This document shows, piece by piece, positions 34,010-46,397 of a stretch of DNA of 64,000 bases (positions are counted from its first letter, which is position 1; each line of letters starts with the position of its first letter). Under the pieces are notes generated by a model. The model was not told the DNA's origin, did no database searches, and saw only the letters and a program-made list of their open reading frames with translations. Source of the DNA: Lycorma delicatula (taxonomy: Eukaryota > Arthropoda > Insecta > Hemiptera > Fulgoridae); contig NC_134460.1 of assembly GCF_047948215.1 (NCBI RefSeq), positions 129,805,324 through 129,869,323 on the forward strand. The letters run 5' to 3'. Made by a program: the position numbers and the translations under genes.

Positions 34010-34872
34010 TGTATGTATGTATTTATATATATAAATGAATGTTTGTTGTTTGTCCTGTCCCGTCTGCGTTTCTATATCATTCATCCGAATGCGATAAAAG
34101 TTTGATGAGTTTTTGTGCGCACGTCCGCGAAAGTTTCTGAATTAGTTTGGGCCCGCTAGGTGGCGCTGAGGTCGAGATATTTAGAAAAATTGTATTTATG
34201 GACCGATTTGGCTCATATTCAGAATATGTATTAGTTACGTAAAAAAACAAATTTTGCAAAAGCTACACCTGCTAGGTGACGCCGGTGTCGAGGAAATGTT
34301 CATTTGTGTACACTATAGACTAAAAAACTATTGGACTGATTTACGCGCGGTTTTTTTCAAAGTGGTCCGCGTTGTCCGGAGAAGGTTTAAAGCTATTGAA
34401 ATCCTCGATCTGACCAGTAGAAAGAAAGTTAGGGGTATTTTAAACCGACTACTGTGTTTAAAGAGTAGTTTGAATTAAATCCGATAGGTAGTGCTCTTGT
34501 TTTGACAATCGGATTTATTTACATTCTGAGTAGAAAGGTTAAATTTTATGAAGTTCCGTAATATTTTGTAAGTTTCTTAATGTTCAGCATTAATTATGAT
34601 GATCTTGCAGTCATATCTCTTTTCGTTAAACAGTTATTTTCCACCGACTCTTGTGTTTAGAGAGTTGTTTGATATAAATTCGATAGGTAATGCTATTGTT
34701 TTGCCAGTTGGACTTTTATAAAGAGAAAGGTTAAATTTTGTGAAGGTCCGTAATGTTCAGTTTTTTAATGTTTTATTAAACTTTCAATTGTGCTCATTTA
34801 ATCTATAATATATTTACATATACATATATATATATATATAGCAATAGCAAAGAATTGCCGGGTCTGCTAGTA
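34010..34872 (+). repeat. Non-autonomous repeat ending GCCGGGTCTGCTAGTATAT
   Basis: Starts in TATATATATAAATGAATGTT then GTTTGTCCTGTCCCGTCTGC. It has two GCTAGGTGGCGCTG/GCTAGGTGACGCCG blocks and ends AGCAATAGCAAAGAATTGCC then GGGTCTGCTAGTATAT. Two internal tandem modules start near 34440 and 34638 (GATAGGTAGTGCTCTTGTTT / GATAGGTAATGCTATTGTTT, each followed by GAAAGGTTAAATTTT). This architecture is common in insect Helitron-like non-autonomous elements, but the class is inferred. The 74-codon frame inside is not a gene. Confidence 0.65.
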
Positions 34873-37709
34873 TATTATAAATAATTCGTTATTTTATTGA
34901 ATTTATTTATTATTAATACAACTGTATTAACAAAAATATTGTGAATACAAATAAATAAAACAAAAATATAATTTTAAATCACTACCATTTTCGATAAAAA
35001 TAAAATTCCCATAATTTTAAATAACCACCTGTTTGTAACTTATTATACTTGTAAATTTACTATAAACATTTAAACTAACCAACCCGTAATTAATTTATAA
35101 CTGTCATCAGAGAATGATATGAAAGTAAGAAGCTTGTAAGATCTCAAAGTATGAGTTTATTATAGATGTTTTAGAATTTGTCAGGGTAAAAACCCAGTTG
35201 AAAAAAATAGTTTATATCTGTTTTTCGCACATTCATTAACAATATAGTTACTGATTTAAGTAATTATTGTTTTTTTTTTGTAAATTATACACTACAAAAT
35301 GTAATAGTTGAATATAAAACAAATTATTCTGGAGGATCATCATCCCTTGAGTATATTATTTAAAAAAAAATTCTAATTCAGTTAATGAAAAATGTAATTA
35401 GGTTTATTTTAAAATGATTATGATAGGTTTGTTTTACCTTTTAAATTGAAAAAAAAATATGCTTCATTTTTTAATATTTTGTTAAGTGTTCATCTTCATC
35501 TTAAAAAGTGAGAAATCTAAATGTTAAATGATATTAACTCAATCTAATTACTAAATTCTTCATTTTTTTGGAGCTGTATGAAACTACATTGTTACAATAT
35601 GTTATATTGCATGAAAATAAAATTATACTAAGGAAAATATTTTTTATATCATAAAGTGTAAATTAACGTATTATAAAAATAGTAACGTTGTACTTTTATA
35701 CTACAAATATGTGTAGCTAGTATTGTTATGAAAAAGTGAAAGTACTTTTTAGTTGTTTATTAATAATTTATGGAGAATCATACAATTATTTAATAAAGAA
35801 CGGAATAGGTTCTTAATTTCAAATACAATATTTAAACCTAAATGTATTTGATTTTATTCTACAGAATTATTTTTACCGTAACCTCGAGGCGGGCGTTAAA
35901 TTAATAGTGTTATATATTTGCGGGAAAATGATAAGCTTAATAATAGTGATAATGATTTGGGAATGGTATTATTTTATTTTCCAGCATTTCTCTGTTAACA
36001 TATGTAATGTAATTTCATTGTTGAACTTTTCTTTAAAAAAAATTATAAAAAATGTAGAAAAACTAAAGAGAAAAGTAGCCTTACTTCCACCCGGGTAAAA
36101 TTTGCAAAAAAAGTGCTAAAAATAAGTTCTACAAAGTGTGTCTATTAAATAATTTATCTTCATTGTCTTTTTTTCCAATTTTATTGTTTTTGAATCAATA
36201 GTTTTTTTTAAAGTAGTTTGTTTCTATTTAATCAGATGTAGTTATTTGTATACATGCAAAAACTGGAATTTTTATAGATATTCTCATTAAGAAAATGCAT
36301 ATCACTATTGAAAAAATAAACATTGTTCTTACGTCACAGATGGATTGATATTTTAAAACAAACGTGAGATGTTTCTTACAATACGGTCGATATAAAGTAA
36401 ATATCTTACAAGTAGCCGGCACCTGTCTTATTAGCAGCAGTGAACAATAGCGGCTATTTCGTCCATTATTTTTATATGTTTACAGTACTACTCTATTGAA
36501 AAAACAGTAATATTGAAGTAACAGTAATTTAATAAGAAGTTTTTAACTGTTGTACTTCACAGTTATTTTAAAAGAAGTTTTATAAGTATTACTTTAACCC
36601 TGTTTAATATAAGAAAAATTGTATAGTAGTTAAGTAACACCATTGTACACATTTTTTTAGTCGGGTTATCATAACTAACCCATGTAGGGTATCATGTAAA
36701 ACCGGTATCGGATTTTAACAAAACATTGCAATCCCTAAATAATTTTTTAATAGTTACACATAGAGAGATAAGTTTTAGCAAATGCTCTCACCTCAAAACA
36801 AACTAATTTTCTGTTTAAGTTCAAAGATTAAGGTATTCTGTAGTAAGCTACTTTTGAAACAAGTTATAATACGACAAAATTTTTGTTTACAATTGCCTTT
36901 AAAATGATTATACAACCCTACTTTTACCATTTAACACTCTTGAGTTGCCCCCCTATTAGTGCTTGGGAATGGTGATCTCATATAGAAGAGTAGATCATTT
37001 TGAGATTGGAGCCTTTGCTGAATTTAATTTTTCTATGTTTTCATTGTGTATACATATATATATTATTTAAATATGTAAATATATAATTAAATAAAATATA
37101 TAAAATGATAACCAAAAAACTGTTGTTAAAAAACTCTGACAACAAATTTGTTATGTTTTCCTGGCATTGGTTATTTATTCTTATATAGTGGAAAAATAAT
37201 GATTCATGAGAAAAAAAAAAATCGAATCTTTTTTTTTTATTTTTTTCTGCTGCCGCATCCCCGAAATCACCTCCTAAGAATTTTTTTTTATTTGTCTACG
37301 TTTACTATATTCAGTAGATGAAACTAAAAAAATTCTACTGAAAAATGTACAACCAATAAAAATATACCTAAGATTCTTTTGGGGAGGTGGCGGTGAATTA
37401 TGATGAAAGATTAGTGTAATATTAAATGTTTAAATAAAGTAAAAAAGTTAAAGATTTTTTTAAATTAATGTTTTTACATTTTGATCGACTCCCTTTTCCC
37501 CATTGTTGCCCCCAAATTATTATTTTTTTGAGTTGTTTGCATTACTACTAATCCTAGGAAGACATAAAAAAAATCTATTAAAATATATGCAATAACTAAA
37601 AAGATAGGATTTTCGATTTTGGACAAAGGAGGAAAATTTAAAGGGCAAATTTAAAAAAAATGGTAAAATAAGGATGTACGCTTGTACTGAGCTTAATATA
37701 AAGTGGGGT
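34873..37709. other. AT-rich sequence without recognisable gene
   Basis: C-rich blocks CTGCCGCATCCCCGAAATCA and GGGGAGGTGGCGGTG near 37250 and 37382 are loosely inverse to each other. No gene is recognised. Confidence 0.45.
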
Positions 37710-37905
37710 TATGTTGCAAAATTTTGAGAAATTGACCCTAAACTTATCTATCCCATCCCCTGAAGATACAGACCCCCAAACCTTTGCCAAAAAATTACCC
37801 CATATTCATCAGTCTGTGTGCAAAATTTTATTAAAAATCGGGTTTTCCAGTCAATTTATTAAGGTTCAAACACGCCAACACATGTTCATATGTACAAACA
37901 AATAT
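37710..37905 (+). repeat. Decayed repeat with 'TGTGTGCAAAATTTTATTAAA' type end
   Basis: The order CCATCCCCTGAAGATACAGA, CATCAGTCTGTGTGCAAAAT, TTTATTAAAAATCGGG, TTATTAAGGTTCAAACACG resembles the terminal part of small non-autonomous elements with a 'cause-to-fit' AT-rich body. Only one copy occurs in the window. Confidence 0.35.
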
Positions 37906-38639
37906 TATGCCTATTTTTTTTGTTTTTTTGGGGGGGTTCCTAGGTCATAAAATGGTCATATAATTGAAATATGTTTAAGAAAACATACCTCAATTTTGAC
38001 TTATTAACATATTTCGCTTTTTGAAGCATAACTCTACAGCTATGAGAATAAGAAAATAAAAGTGCTCGAATCTGGAGGAAATAGAAAAATTATTTATTAG
38101 GCAATTTACATTAGGCTAAAGTTGAGTTAGATTACAAAAATAATAAAAAATATTTTTGTTTAATTTTTTTCCATTTTTTTCTGTAACATAAATTTTTTAA
38201 GTAAAATAAAATTGCATAAGTTAAAGGAAAAATTACTGGAAATAAAATGAGATCATTCTTAAATTTTTACGGTTATTATGAAGCGAGTTATTGCATTACA
38301 TATTGATTAGAAGGTATAATATTAATTAAATTTATATAATTTAACCATGATGTCTTGTCATAATATAATGAATTTTACAATTTTTATTTAGTATTAATCT
38401 ATTCCCAAAAATTCACTTGTCTTCCTTGACATTAATATCGTTTATTACACACATTATTTCTTGCAGTTAAAAATAAAACGCACACCCACTTTGTTCGACA
38501 TAATTTATTAAAAAATTGTTAATTCTGTTTGTCTTCTTATTTATTGTATTATTGTTTTTTGTTATTAAATGATATATTTAATCTTTTTTATTTTGTTTTA
38601 TTTTAATCGCATCGACTTCTTAGTCTATTATCCATGTAT

Positions 38640-38870
38640 TCTCATTTTTATCGAACATCACATGCGTGGCCGAAAGGCCACAGACATACCCAGTCACAGA
38701 CAGCAGCACTAAATACCAAAGCACTAGTATCCCCTCTGAGCGGAGAAACATATTTATAAAACATCTTTAAGTGTCTACTACTCTCCTTTGAGTCGCCTCT
38801 TACAACAGCCTATAGAAACACCTGTGTAGTATTCTACCAACTGGTCCCCTGCGGGGAAATATAAATGTAG
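38640..38870 (+). repeat. Probable transposable-element 3' UTR fragment
   Basis: The less AT-rich segment GCGTGGCCGAAAGGCCACAG, TGAGTCGCCTCTTACAACAG and ACTGGTCCCCTGCGGGGAAA contains two small GC hairpins. I know the pattern 'GTCGCC-TTACGACAG...GTCCC-CGGGG' from 3' parts of arthropod retroelements, but I cannot name the family. Confidence 0.4.
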
Positions 38871-40388
38871 TTAAATATGTAAATATATCGTTTATAAATT
38901 ACTATATCATGAAAAATTATTTAAAATTTTTAACTACCTTGTACAGTTATATTTAATGCATCTCTTGTTTTTTTATTCTTAAATAACTTGCATATTATAA
39001 TATGAAGTAATTTAAATTATGATTCTTGATTTTCAAGGTTATTATTGTAGAAAAAAATATTTGAAATTTACGATTAATTTGTTTTCAATAGTAGATATTG
39101 TATAAAGTAGTAATATTAATTCAAATTATTAAAAAATAAATAAATCAAACGACTAATCAGTGTTAACTTATGTGCGTATGAATTTACGAATAATGAAATT
39201 ATAATTAGTATTACTATTTATAATGTTAACTGAGATGAGAGCAAGGTCATTTTTTAAATTTCTAATTACAATACTGCACGTGTTAAAAGCCAGGGGAGAT
39301 GTCATTGTTTATCTTAAAAGTAGGACTATCTATCCCCCTCATTCTTTTTCTCTTTGTCTTTAATTTTAAAATCACTTTGATGATGTAATAAAATAGTTGT
39401 AGTAATGCGAGTGAATGAATAAGGCTGATTTTATATTCAATACTGTATTTAAAGATCTGCGTGGTTTTGCTTAGTATACTTTGTTTTTGTTTTATGAAAG
39501 ATAATTTATTGAACTCTAAATAATTTATTTTATATTCTTATTTTTTTCCTAAAATCTATTTCTTTTATTTTCGATAAACAACAGTGATAATAATCGCAAA
39601 AATTACTTTGGATAAAATTTTAGGAGAATATGTTCGTTTCATAGAAGAATTTCATAAAACAGGTGTTAAACAATTCTTTTAACTTGTTTGATCGTTTATA
39701 ATCTGCGAAAAAAATATTGGAATATTAATATATTTAATTTTATTATATTTTTAGGTATTTGTTTGTACGAAATAATTATTACATCAAATTTTATTATAGT
39801 TTAAAATAAATTATTAGAAATTGTTAAATCTTGTTATACGATAAAAAAATCAGAAAATCCTATTTATAAAAAAATTCCTTTCGGTACGCCAGAAGGCGGA
39901 GGTAGATTTTACCGGGGTAAAATACGGGTAGGCGAACTCGGATTGTACGAGCTCATATCAAATATTACTTTCCTAGATTTACGGACACTACGTTTTCTCA
40001 CAGACTACAAGCTATTGTTAAACTTATCAAGACTTCCTAATGATTTTTCCTTAACTGCTTGACAACACACCTATTTGAGGATTAGTTAGAGATTCTAAAT
40101 TTGTCTCTTTGTATTGATAAAAAAAGACAGTGTTTTCAGAAAGTTTTATTTAAAAACACGTATAAATGTAACACCAGTGATGTTGAGAAGATGATTTGAA
40201 AGTACAATAGGCCTACATTACCCACAAAATATTGTCACTTGCAAAAATAAAAATATACACAGTACTAAGTCACGGCAGTTTAAATGCGTTCACTTCAAAT
40301 TCACTCAATACGACAATGATTTCGTTTGTAAATAAGTTCACATGTTTAGCATACGGGAATCCTTTTCTTACAATTCCAACAGTATTTT
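38871..40388. other. AT-rich sequence without recognisable gene
   Basis: A small GC-richer block at 39885-39960 (GCCAGAAGGCGGAGG, TTTTACCGGGGTAAAA palindrome) is unassigned. Confidence 0.45.
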
Positions 40389-40888
40389 GGTCATCCCTTG
40401 CCGTATGGGTTGGTCATATCAAAAATCGTTTCAGACAAAATATTTAGGTAATATTTAGAAAACTAACGACCACTTTAAACAGATCGATCCTGTGCCTGTT
40501 AAGGGAACTATGAATGTTTTGTCCTTGAAACCCCATTTTTCCACCCTTTGGTCCTTATCCAAAGAATAGTAGGCTTTAAACGAATTCTATATTTTACTTA
40601 ATAAGGAAGTTACAACAATATTTTGTTTTTAATGGTTTTTTTTTGGTCATCCCTTGCCGTACGGGTTGGTCAAATCAAAAATTTTTCCAGAGAAAAGTTT
40701 TAGGAAATGTTTAGAGAACTAGCGACAACTTTAAACCGATTCGATACTGCGCCTATTAAGGTAGTTATGACTTTTTTTGGCTTCGAAACACCATTTTTTC
40801 CACCCTCTGGGCCAATGGTTGGTGATATCCAAAAACTTTACTTAGATATGTTTTAGGCCCTTATCCAAAGAATAGTAGGAACTTTAAA
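40389..40888 (+). repeat. Tandem units attached to family B
   Basis: Two units start GGTCATCCCTTGCCGTATGG and GGTCATCCCTTGCCGTACGG at 40389 and 40645, 256 bp apart. Each continues ...TTAGGTAATATTTAGAAAAC / TTAGGAAATGTTTAGAGAAC and ends near TTATCCAAAGAATAGTAGG. The second leads directly into family B copy 1. Confidence 0.75.
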
Positions 40889-41091
40889 CTAATTCGATAT
40901 TTTACTTAATAAGAAAGTTATAGCGTTATTTAGTTGTTTTGGAAAAAGCCGCCCATTGCCACACCCATGGTCCGATTTTGCTCATTAACGAACTCGACCG
41001 AGATTTTGGGTTGTTATATTTTATGTATCAATTTGAAAGTGACTGGTGGAAAATTACGGCAGTTATCGTGTCCACGAAAAAATGAAATATG

Positions 41092-41132
<41 letters not shown>

Positions 41133-41655
41133 CTTTTGGACTGACGATGTTGTTGGTGTCTGATAAATGTGAAAAACGCGAAGTTATGTCGAAATTTTCC
41201 ACCAGAAGTTAATCATGGTACCCATTACAATAGATAGCATTCTTCTGAAATCTTCCTAAAAGAGGTTTTGAGGAATGATTTGTGGTTTTTAAAAATTTAA
41301 ATTTTTAAGATTTCTACTTATCAAAGTTATCGAACTATTGTCTCAATCAATAAGAATAAATCTTGTATAATTAATTAAAAATATTATTTATTTATGTGTA
41401 AGGTCTCCTTGTATTCATTTCTGAATTTGAAAAATTGTATTAGAAATAATATTCTTTTCTTTGTAACAATTGTTTTCTTTATACAATTAATATCATTCTT
41501 ATTTATGAAATTCAATTAACTTCGCATTAACTTATCTTGTTTCAAAAATTATTTTCTTGGACCAAGCCAAGAATCCCAAACCAGAATGTACGATATATAC
41601 AATTATATAACATATAAAATTTTACTTTAATAACTTGCACGTTACAGAATCATCC
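40889..41655 (+). repeat. Dispersed repeat family B, copy 1
   Basis: Nearly the same as 43709-44477 over about 770 bp: ATATTTTACTTAATAAGAAA, GCCCATTGCCACACCCATGG, a variable (TA)n tract, TTGGACTGACGATGTTGTTG, GAACTATTGTCTCA and the shared end GTTACAGAATCATCC. Both copies stop sharing sequence exactly after CATCC, so this is a true element edge. Non-coding and of unknown class. Confidence 0.85.
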
Positions 41656-42480
41656 GGCGTTGTCGTGATGACGAATCACATTTCTGATCGATCGGCTGAC
41701 GGTGCTTTTGTTTCTGTAGTTGGATTACAGAAACCCGAGAGCCGGAACTAGTACGTACCATTTATAGTGCAACGGTTGTGAAAAACATGACGTGCAATAG
41801 GCCTTCTTGTCCGAAAATATAATCATGAGGAATTTAAGTTAACGAATGCGTTTTCGCCTTTACGATGCAAGGCTCTCCATTCCTATGAAACTATACGAGC
41901 CAATTTCGACTCGGGAGTGTAATAATTACCCATATCTCACCATTTGAAATCTTGAAACCTACCTGTCACAGACTTTGTGAAACTCTAGGTGCTTTTTGTT
42001 AATGGAATGGGCATTTTTATTTCCGAAGTAATTTCATTAATCGTAGAATTCCGATCACCTTCAATATGGTCACACAGTTCGATCGATATTGCTATTTATC
42101 ACACTTGACCTTGAACGCCTATTGTGTTTCATTTTCTAGAGCTTCTTGCCCTTCTTTAAATTTGCTGATTCAGTTGTAAAATTCGCTACATGACGTCATA
42201 TCCCCAAACTATGCAAGAAGGTTAGTAAAAATTTCATAGATTTGATGCCTCATTCTTGAGATAATTCTCGGTAATAACAATTTGCTCGGACAAGACGTTG
42301 CTGATCAGAAATACGGAAGCTGAGGCTGCTGGAATCTTCAGTCTCTTCTTACATCTCCCTTTGCGCCAGCTCCCTCATGCTCATATACGAGTCTTGAAGA
42401 CAAAGTTCGTGTTCTATTTGAGGGGGATATATTCGGCTTATATTTGACTCTCGCACATACTGTTTAAAATGATATTTGTT
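41656..42480 (-). pseudogene. Mariner-type transposase relic cut at the edge of family B (copy e)
   Basis: Minus-strand frames give STINEITSEIKMPIPLTKS, YYTPESKLARIVS, EWRALHRKGENAFV, CTINGTYS and finally FVITTT, with HHDNAG in the adjoining frame right at the boundary with family B. The order YTPES...EWR...TING-x-YY...HHDNA is that of a mariner/Tc1-type transposase. The third catalytic D and C-terminus, expected at lower coordinates, are absent because family B sits there. Stops and shifts are numerous. The N-terminal part is only vaguely recognisable, so the upper limit is approximate. Confidence 0.65.
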
Positions 42481-42895
42481 ATTTACATAAAGCCTAGTGC
42501 AATATTACAAGCATAGCTATCTTTCATAATAGTTCTTAAGCAATTCAGGTGCGTCAAATTTGATCAGTTCTGTAAATTTAAAAAAAAATTCCTAGTACTA
42601 TAGTTAGTGCGCTAGACGAAAATATAAGCTTAGCTGTGAGAGGAAGGTGCTTGTAATACACATTATACTACTCTATTCGTAAATGTATTCTACATCAACT
42701 AGGTATTTTTCATGAGTAATTGTTTATAGTAATAAATATAACTATTTGAATAAATTGAAATTATAATTTTATGTTCAGCTTTTTATTGTATCTAGTGAAT
42801 AAGAAATAATTTTACCTATAATTTATTTAGTAATTTTACTATAGATTTATTTCATTTATATTTTCACATATTTTTAATTTTTAATAATAGTAACA
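42481..42895. other. AT-rich sequence
   Basis: Nothing recognisable. Confidence 0.5.
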
Positions 42896-43701
42896 CTATT
42901 CTAAACGTTATCGTTGTAAATGCAATTAATACATTAGTGCAAATTTATTATTTTCTTTAAAAATGTTGTGTTGGTTTTCGTTTCTCGAAACAAAACATAA
43001 ATTAATATTATTGTGAGGGAACGTCCACTCCTTCCTGCTAATACACACTTGATATCTACGTCATTTGACAGGCAAGCTCCTACGTGTGAATTCCTACTTG
43101 TGTGTTACCGTATTCTACCACATAAGTGTAACTTTTGTTCGATACTCGCCCGTCTCGCGACCCTGTGTTGGTGTACACTGTGGAAATGTGAATGAAAATG
43201 GCATGTGTCATTGACCTATTCTTACCTAATCTGATAGGGCGGTTCCCCACGATTGGGGCCGAGGCCCCCATCGGGAACCCCCCTGGACCTTGAGAACAAG
43301 TCGAATTTTTCTTCTGTAGCCTAGGTGACCCTCCCCTGGGGAGATACCTAACGTACGTTTAAGTTGAGGGGATGCATGCGCTTCCCCTCAACTTCGCCTA
43401 ACTTGTTTGTGTTGTGTTTTTGGCATAATAACAGGATCGGAGCGGAGGTACCCTCTGTAAAATCAACTTAAAATTCATTCCAGTGACAAAGGCAGTTGTA
43501 TGTGTATAATCTGTAACTCCTTTTAGAGAAATGAGAATTTATTAACAACGTTTCTCTAGAAACAAATATAATCTATTTTTATTTGTTTTTTTTTATTGTT
43601 GAGAAATTATTTAATAATTTTATTAATTCTGAGACTATAAATTCCGTAATTTCTTCCCCTATTCAAATTATTTCAATATTTGACTTCCATCAAAACTTTT
43701 A
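42896..43701 (+). repeat. Repeat family C, copy 1, with GC-rich hairpin cluster
   Basis: About 800 bp shared almost base for base with 59718-60522. The centre is far less AT-rich than the surroundings and holds three hairpins: an imperfect one at 43242-43277 (GTTCCCC...GGGAAC around GGGGCC/GGCCCC), CTCCCCTGGGGAG near 43331, and a perfect 11-bp one at 43361-43394 (AAGTTGAGGGG/CCCCTCAACTT). The other copy keeps the last two fully. The small frames on both strands are conserved only because the DNA is. The copy ends CATCAAAACTTTTA, then family B begins after 7 bases. I do not recognise the family; a solo LTR or non-autonomous DNA element are possible. Confidence 0.8.
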
Positions 43702-43708
43702 GACCTCC

Positions 43709-44477
43709 AGGAACTTTCAACGAATTCGATATTTTACTTATTAAGAAAGTTATAGCGTTATTTAGTTGTTTTGGAAAAAGCCGCCCATTGCCACACCCAT
43801 GGTCCGATTTTGCTCATTAACGAACTCGACCGAGATTTTGGGTTGTTATATTTTATGTATCAATTTGAAAGTGACTGGTGGAAAATTACGGCAGTTATCG
43901 TGTCCACGAAAAAATGAAATATGTATATAAATATATATATATATATATATAAACTTTTGGACTGACGATGTTGTTGGTGTCTGAGAGATGTGAAAAACGC
44001 GAAGTTATGTCGAAATTTTCCGGAAGTTAATCATAGTACCCATTACAATAGATAGCTTTCTTCTGAAATCTACCTAAAAGAGGGTTTGAGGAATGATTAG
44101 TGGTTTTTAAAAATTTAAATTTTTAAGATTTCTACTTATCAAAGTTATCGAACTATTGTCTCAGTCAATAAGAATAAATCTTGTATAATTAATTAAAAAC
44201 ATTATTTATGTGTAAGGTCTCCTTGTATTGATTTCTGAATTTGAAAAATCGTATTAGAAATAATATTTTTTTCTTTGTAACAATTGTTTTCTTTATACAA
44301 TTAATATCATTCTTATTTATGAAATTCAATTAACTTCCCATTAACTTATCTTGTTTCAAAAAAAGAATTATTATTTTCTTGGACCAAGCCAAGAATCCCA
44401 AACCAGAATGTATGATATATACAATTATATAACATATATAATTTTACTTTAATAACTTGCACGTTACAGAATCATCC
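43709..44477 (+). repeat. Dispersed repeat family B, copy 2
   Basis: Same limits and order as copy 1, with a shorter (TA)n tract and a few small indels. It ends GTTACAGAATCATCC and is then followed by unrelated sequence. Confidence 0.85.
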
Positions 44478-45646
44478 AAAAAATATTAATTTGATAAGAT
44501 TGTATGGGACTTACGAACGTTGTTTGCAACAAAAAAATTGCACGTAATATGACACAAATGCAGGTATGGTCACATATTAGAATCTTGCAATTCTTGGTTA
44601 AACTAATCATAACGTAAGAATTCCAAACACTAAATTTAATTTAAATCATATGCTACATCTGAATAATAACAGTACAAATAGTATTCTCATACTCCTAATC
44701 CGTGGGAATTTCTGGAGGAAATGGAGGACTTCTATTCGTATATTACCCAGTAGAAGGAAGGAGGTTTAATTTTTCAAATTTTCTGATAAATAATATTAGT
44801 ACAATAATTAAATCGTTTTTTTCTACTTAGGGATTCTCTACTATAGAGTTAACGACTCCGGAGGCGTGACCACGTTGGCGTCATAGCGGTGTATGATGCC
44901 TCTGTGCGTCATGCCTAATTTAATCCTCTAGTTTATTTGTAACAAAAATTAGATTAATAAAATTGAATTTAAAATAAAAAATAATCAAAAATGATAATCA
45001 GAAAAAAAGGAGTTAGTGTTTCAAATGTCAAAATTCATTATAATGCTATCAGCCTGAATTTCAGATGATTAACCTGTACAAGTTATTAAGTTTTAGATAT
45101 TAGTCTATTTAGAAGGATTAAGATTTTATTGCAATCTTTAATGAAGTGTAGGTGTGACTTATGAATATATTTTTTTTTTCTAAAATAGATCAGATAAATA
45201 ATGAAAAAATTCAACTAATCGTAAACCGTTGTGTTGATATCAGACTAATAAACTCATCAAACTTAACAATGCTAAAATAATATTTCTTTATAATAAAAAA
45301 CTCATATGTAGCTATGGATGTAAAGCTCATATATTATATAGAGCTGTATATAATGGTTCACCTTAATAAGTGGTGGTTAATTACCGTAGCTATATTAATT
45401 TACACGTGATACTTTATAGTATCAAATAAAATGTTAGTAGTATTCATTTTATTTTGCGTTTAACTATATTAATTAAAAGATAACTTATAAATATGTAATT
45501 AAAATCAAGTATACATCCCTAAATACACACCTACACTTATTCTAAAATTTGGATTGACGTTTTTAAAACAATTTCAGTAGTGTAGAAATTGGCAAATAAG
45601 CACAACCTTGACTTTTATCCCCGCGACGTCACGCACACCCCGTCCA
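44478..45646. other. AT-rich flank 5' of the R1-clade insertion
   Basis: A GC-richer block near 44850-44930 (CGACTCCGGAGGCGTGACCA) and another right before the insertion (CCCCGCGACGTCACGCACAC) are unassigned. No gene is seen. Confidence 0.45.
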
Positions 45647-45657
45647 GGTCAATTGTC
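45647..45657. repeat. Target-site duplication, 5' copy, of the R1-clade element
   Basis: GGTCAATTGTC, repeated exactly at 51181-51191 directly after the poly(A). The preceding A is also shared if one tail A is counted. Confidence 0.9.
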
Positions 45658-46397
45658 GAGTTGTGGACTGCACGGTGTGTTGACGTGTCTTTCTAGAGCT
45701 CCGCGTTTTTTGTTATTTTCGATTGGTTTTTTGGTTTTTACATTGATTTGGTGGACTGGAACTATAAGTGGATTGGACAAGGAATACGGACTATCATTTT
45801 TGAGTTATTTGGTTACGGATTTATCAAGTTTTTTATAGTTTTTTGTTCTCATTAGTGAGATCAATATTTTTGTGCTTTTTACTCGCTAAATATTAGATAT
45901 TATAGTGTGTTAAAGTGTTGGTGACTTTTATCAGTAACGAAAAGACTACTAGTGTGTATAAAAAGTGAGTAAACTTATTGTACAATAACTTTTTAACAGT
46001 TTTTGTGAGGTTATAATAGAGCTTATAATAGCAAATTATTCTAAGTTATTCGACAGGCTAATACCAGTCTGAAATTAGACTTAGGAAATTTTTTCGTGTA
46101 TTAGTAGTGTATATGAGTTAAATTTTTCTAGGTCCTTAGACTAGTTTTTATTAGGGAATTCTTTGTTCCTTAATAATTTCTGAACCACTCGTCCTACATC
46201 ACTCATCCCAAGTTAAAAATCCATCCCAAAAAGTTTCCTACCCACTGAACCCCCAACCCCCCCAAAATTTTGGACCCTATTTTTGGGTTGATACATTTTA
46301 CCAACCCCCCCGACCCCCCAAATTTCTTTTGGGGCTCCCATCCCCGAGTGGGTACTCGTTGGACTCGGGATCGTCCCCATAGTCCAACAGCGCTAAT
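45658..46397 (+). promoter_or_regulatory. 5' UTR of the R1-clade element, with C-rich tracts
   Basis: Non-coding leader that in such elements holds an internal promoter; no motif proves it here. C-rich runs at 46249-46263 and 46301-46320 (ACCCCCCCGACCCCCCAAA) give the complementary strand four or more runs of G, so a quadruplex could form on that strand or an i-motif on this one. Confidence 0.5.

Noticed and set aside
34077..34478. Short frames on both strands
   Set aside because: They lie inside a non-autonomous repeat and are not kept in its tandem modules.
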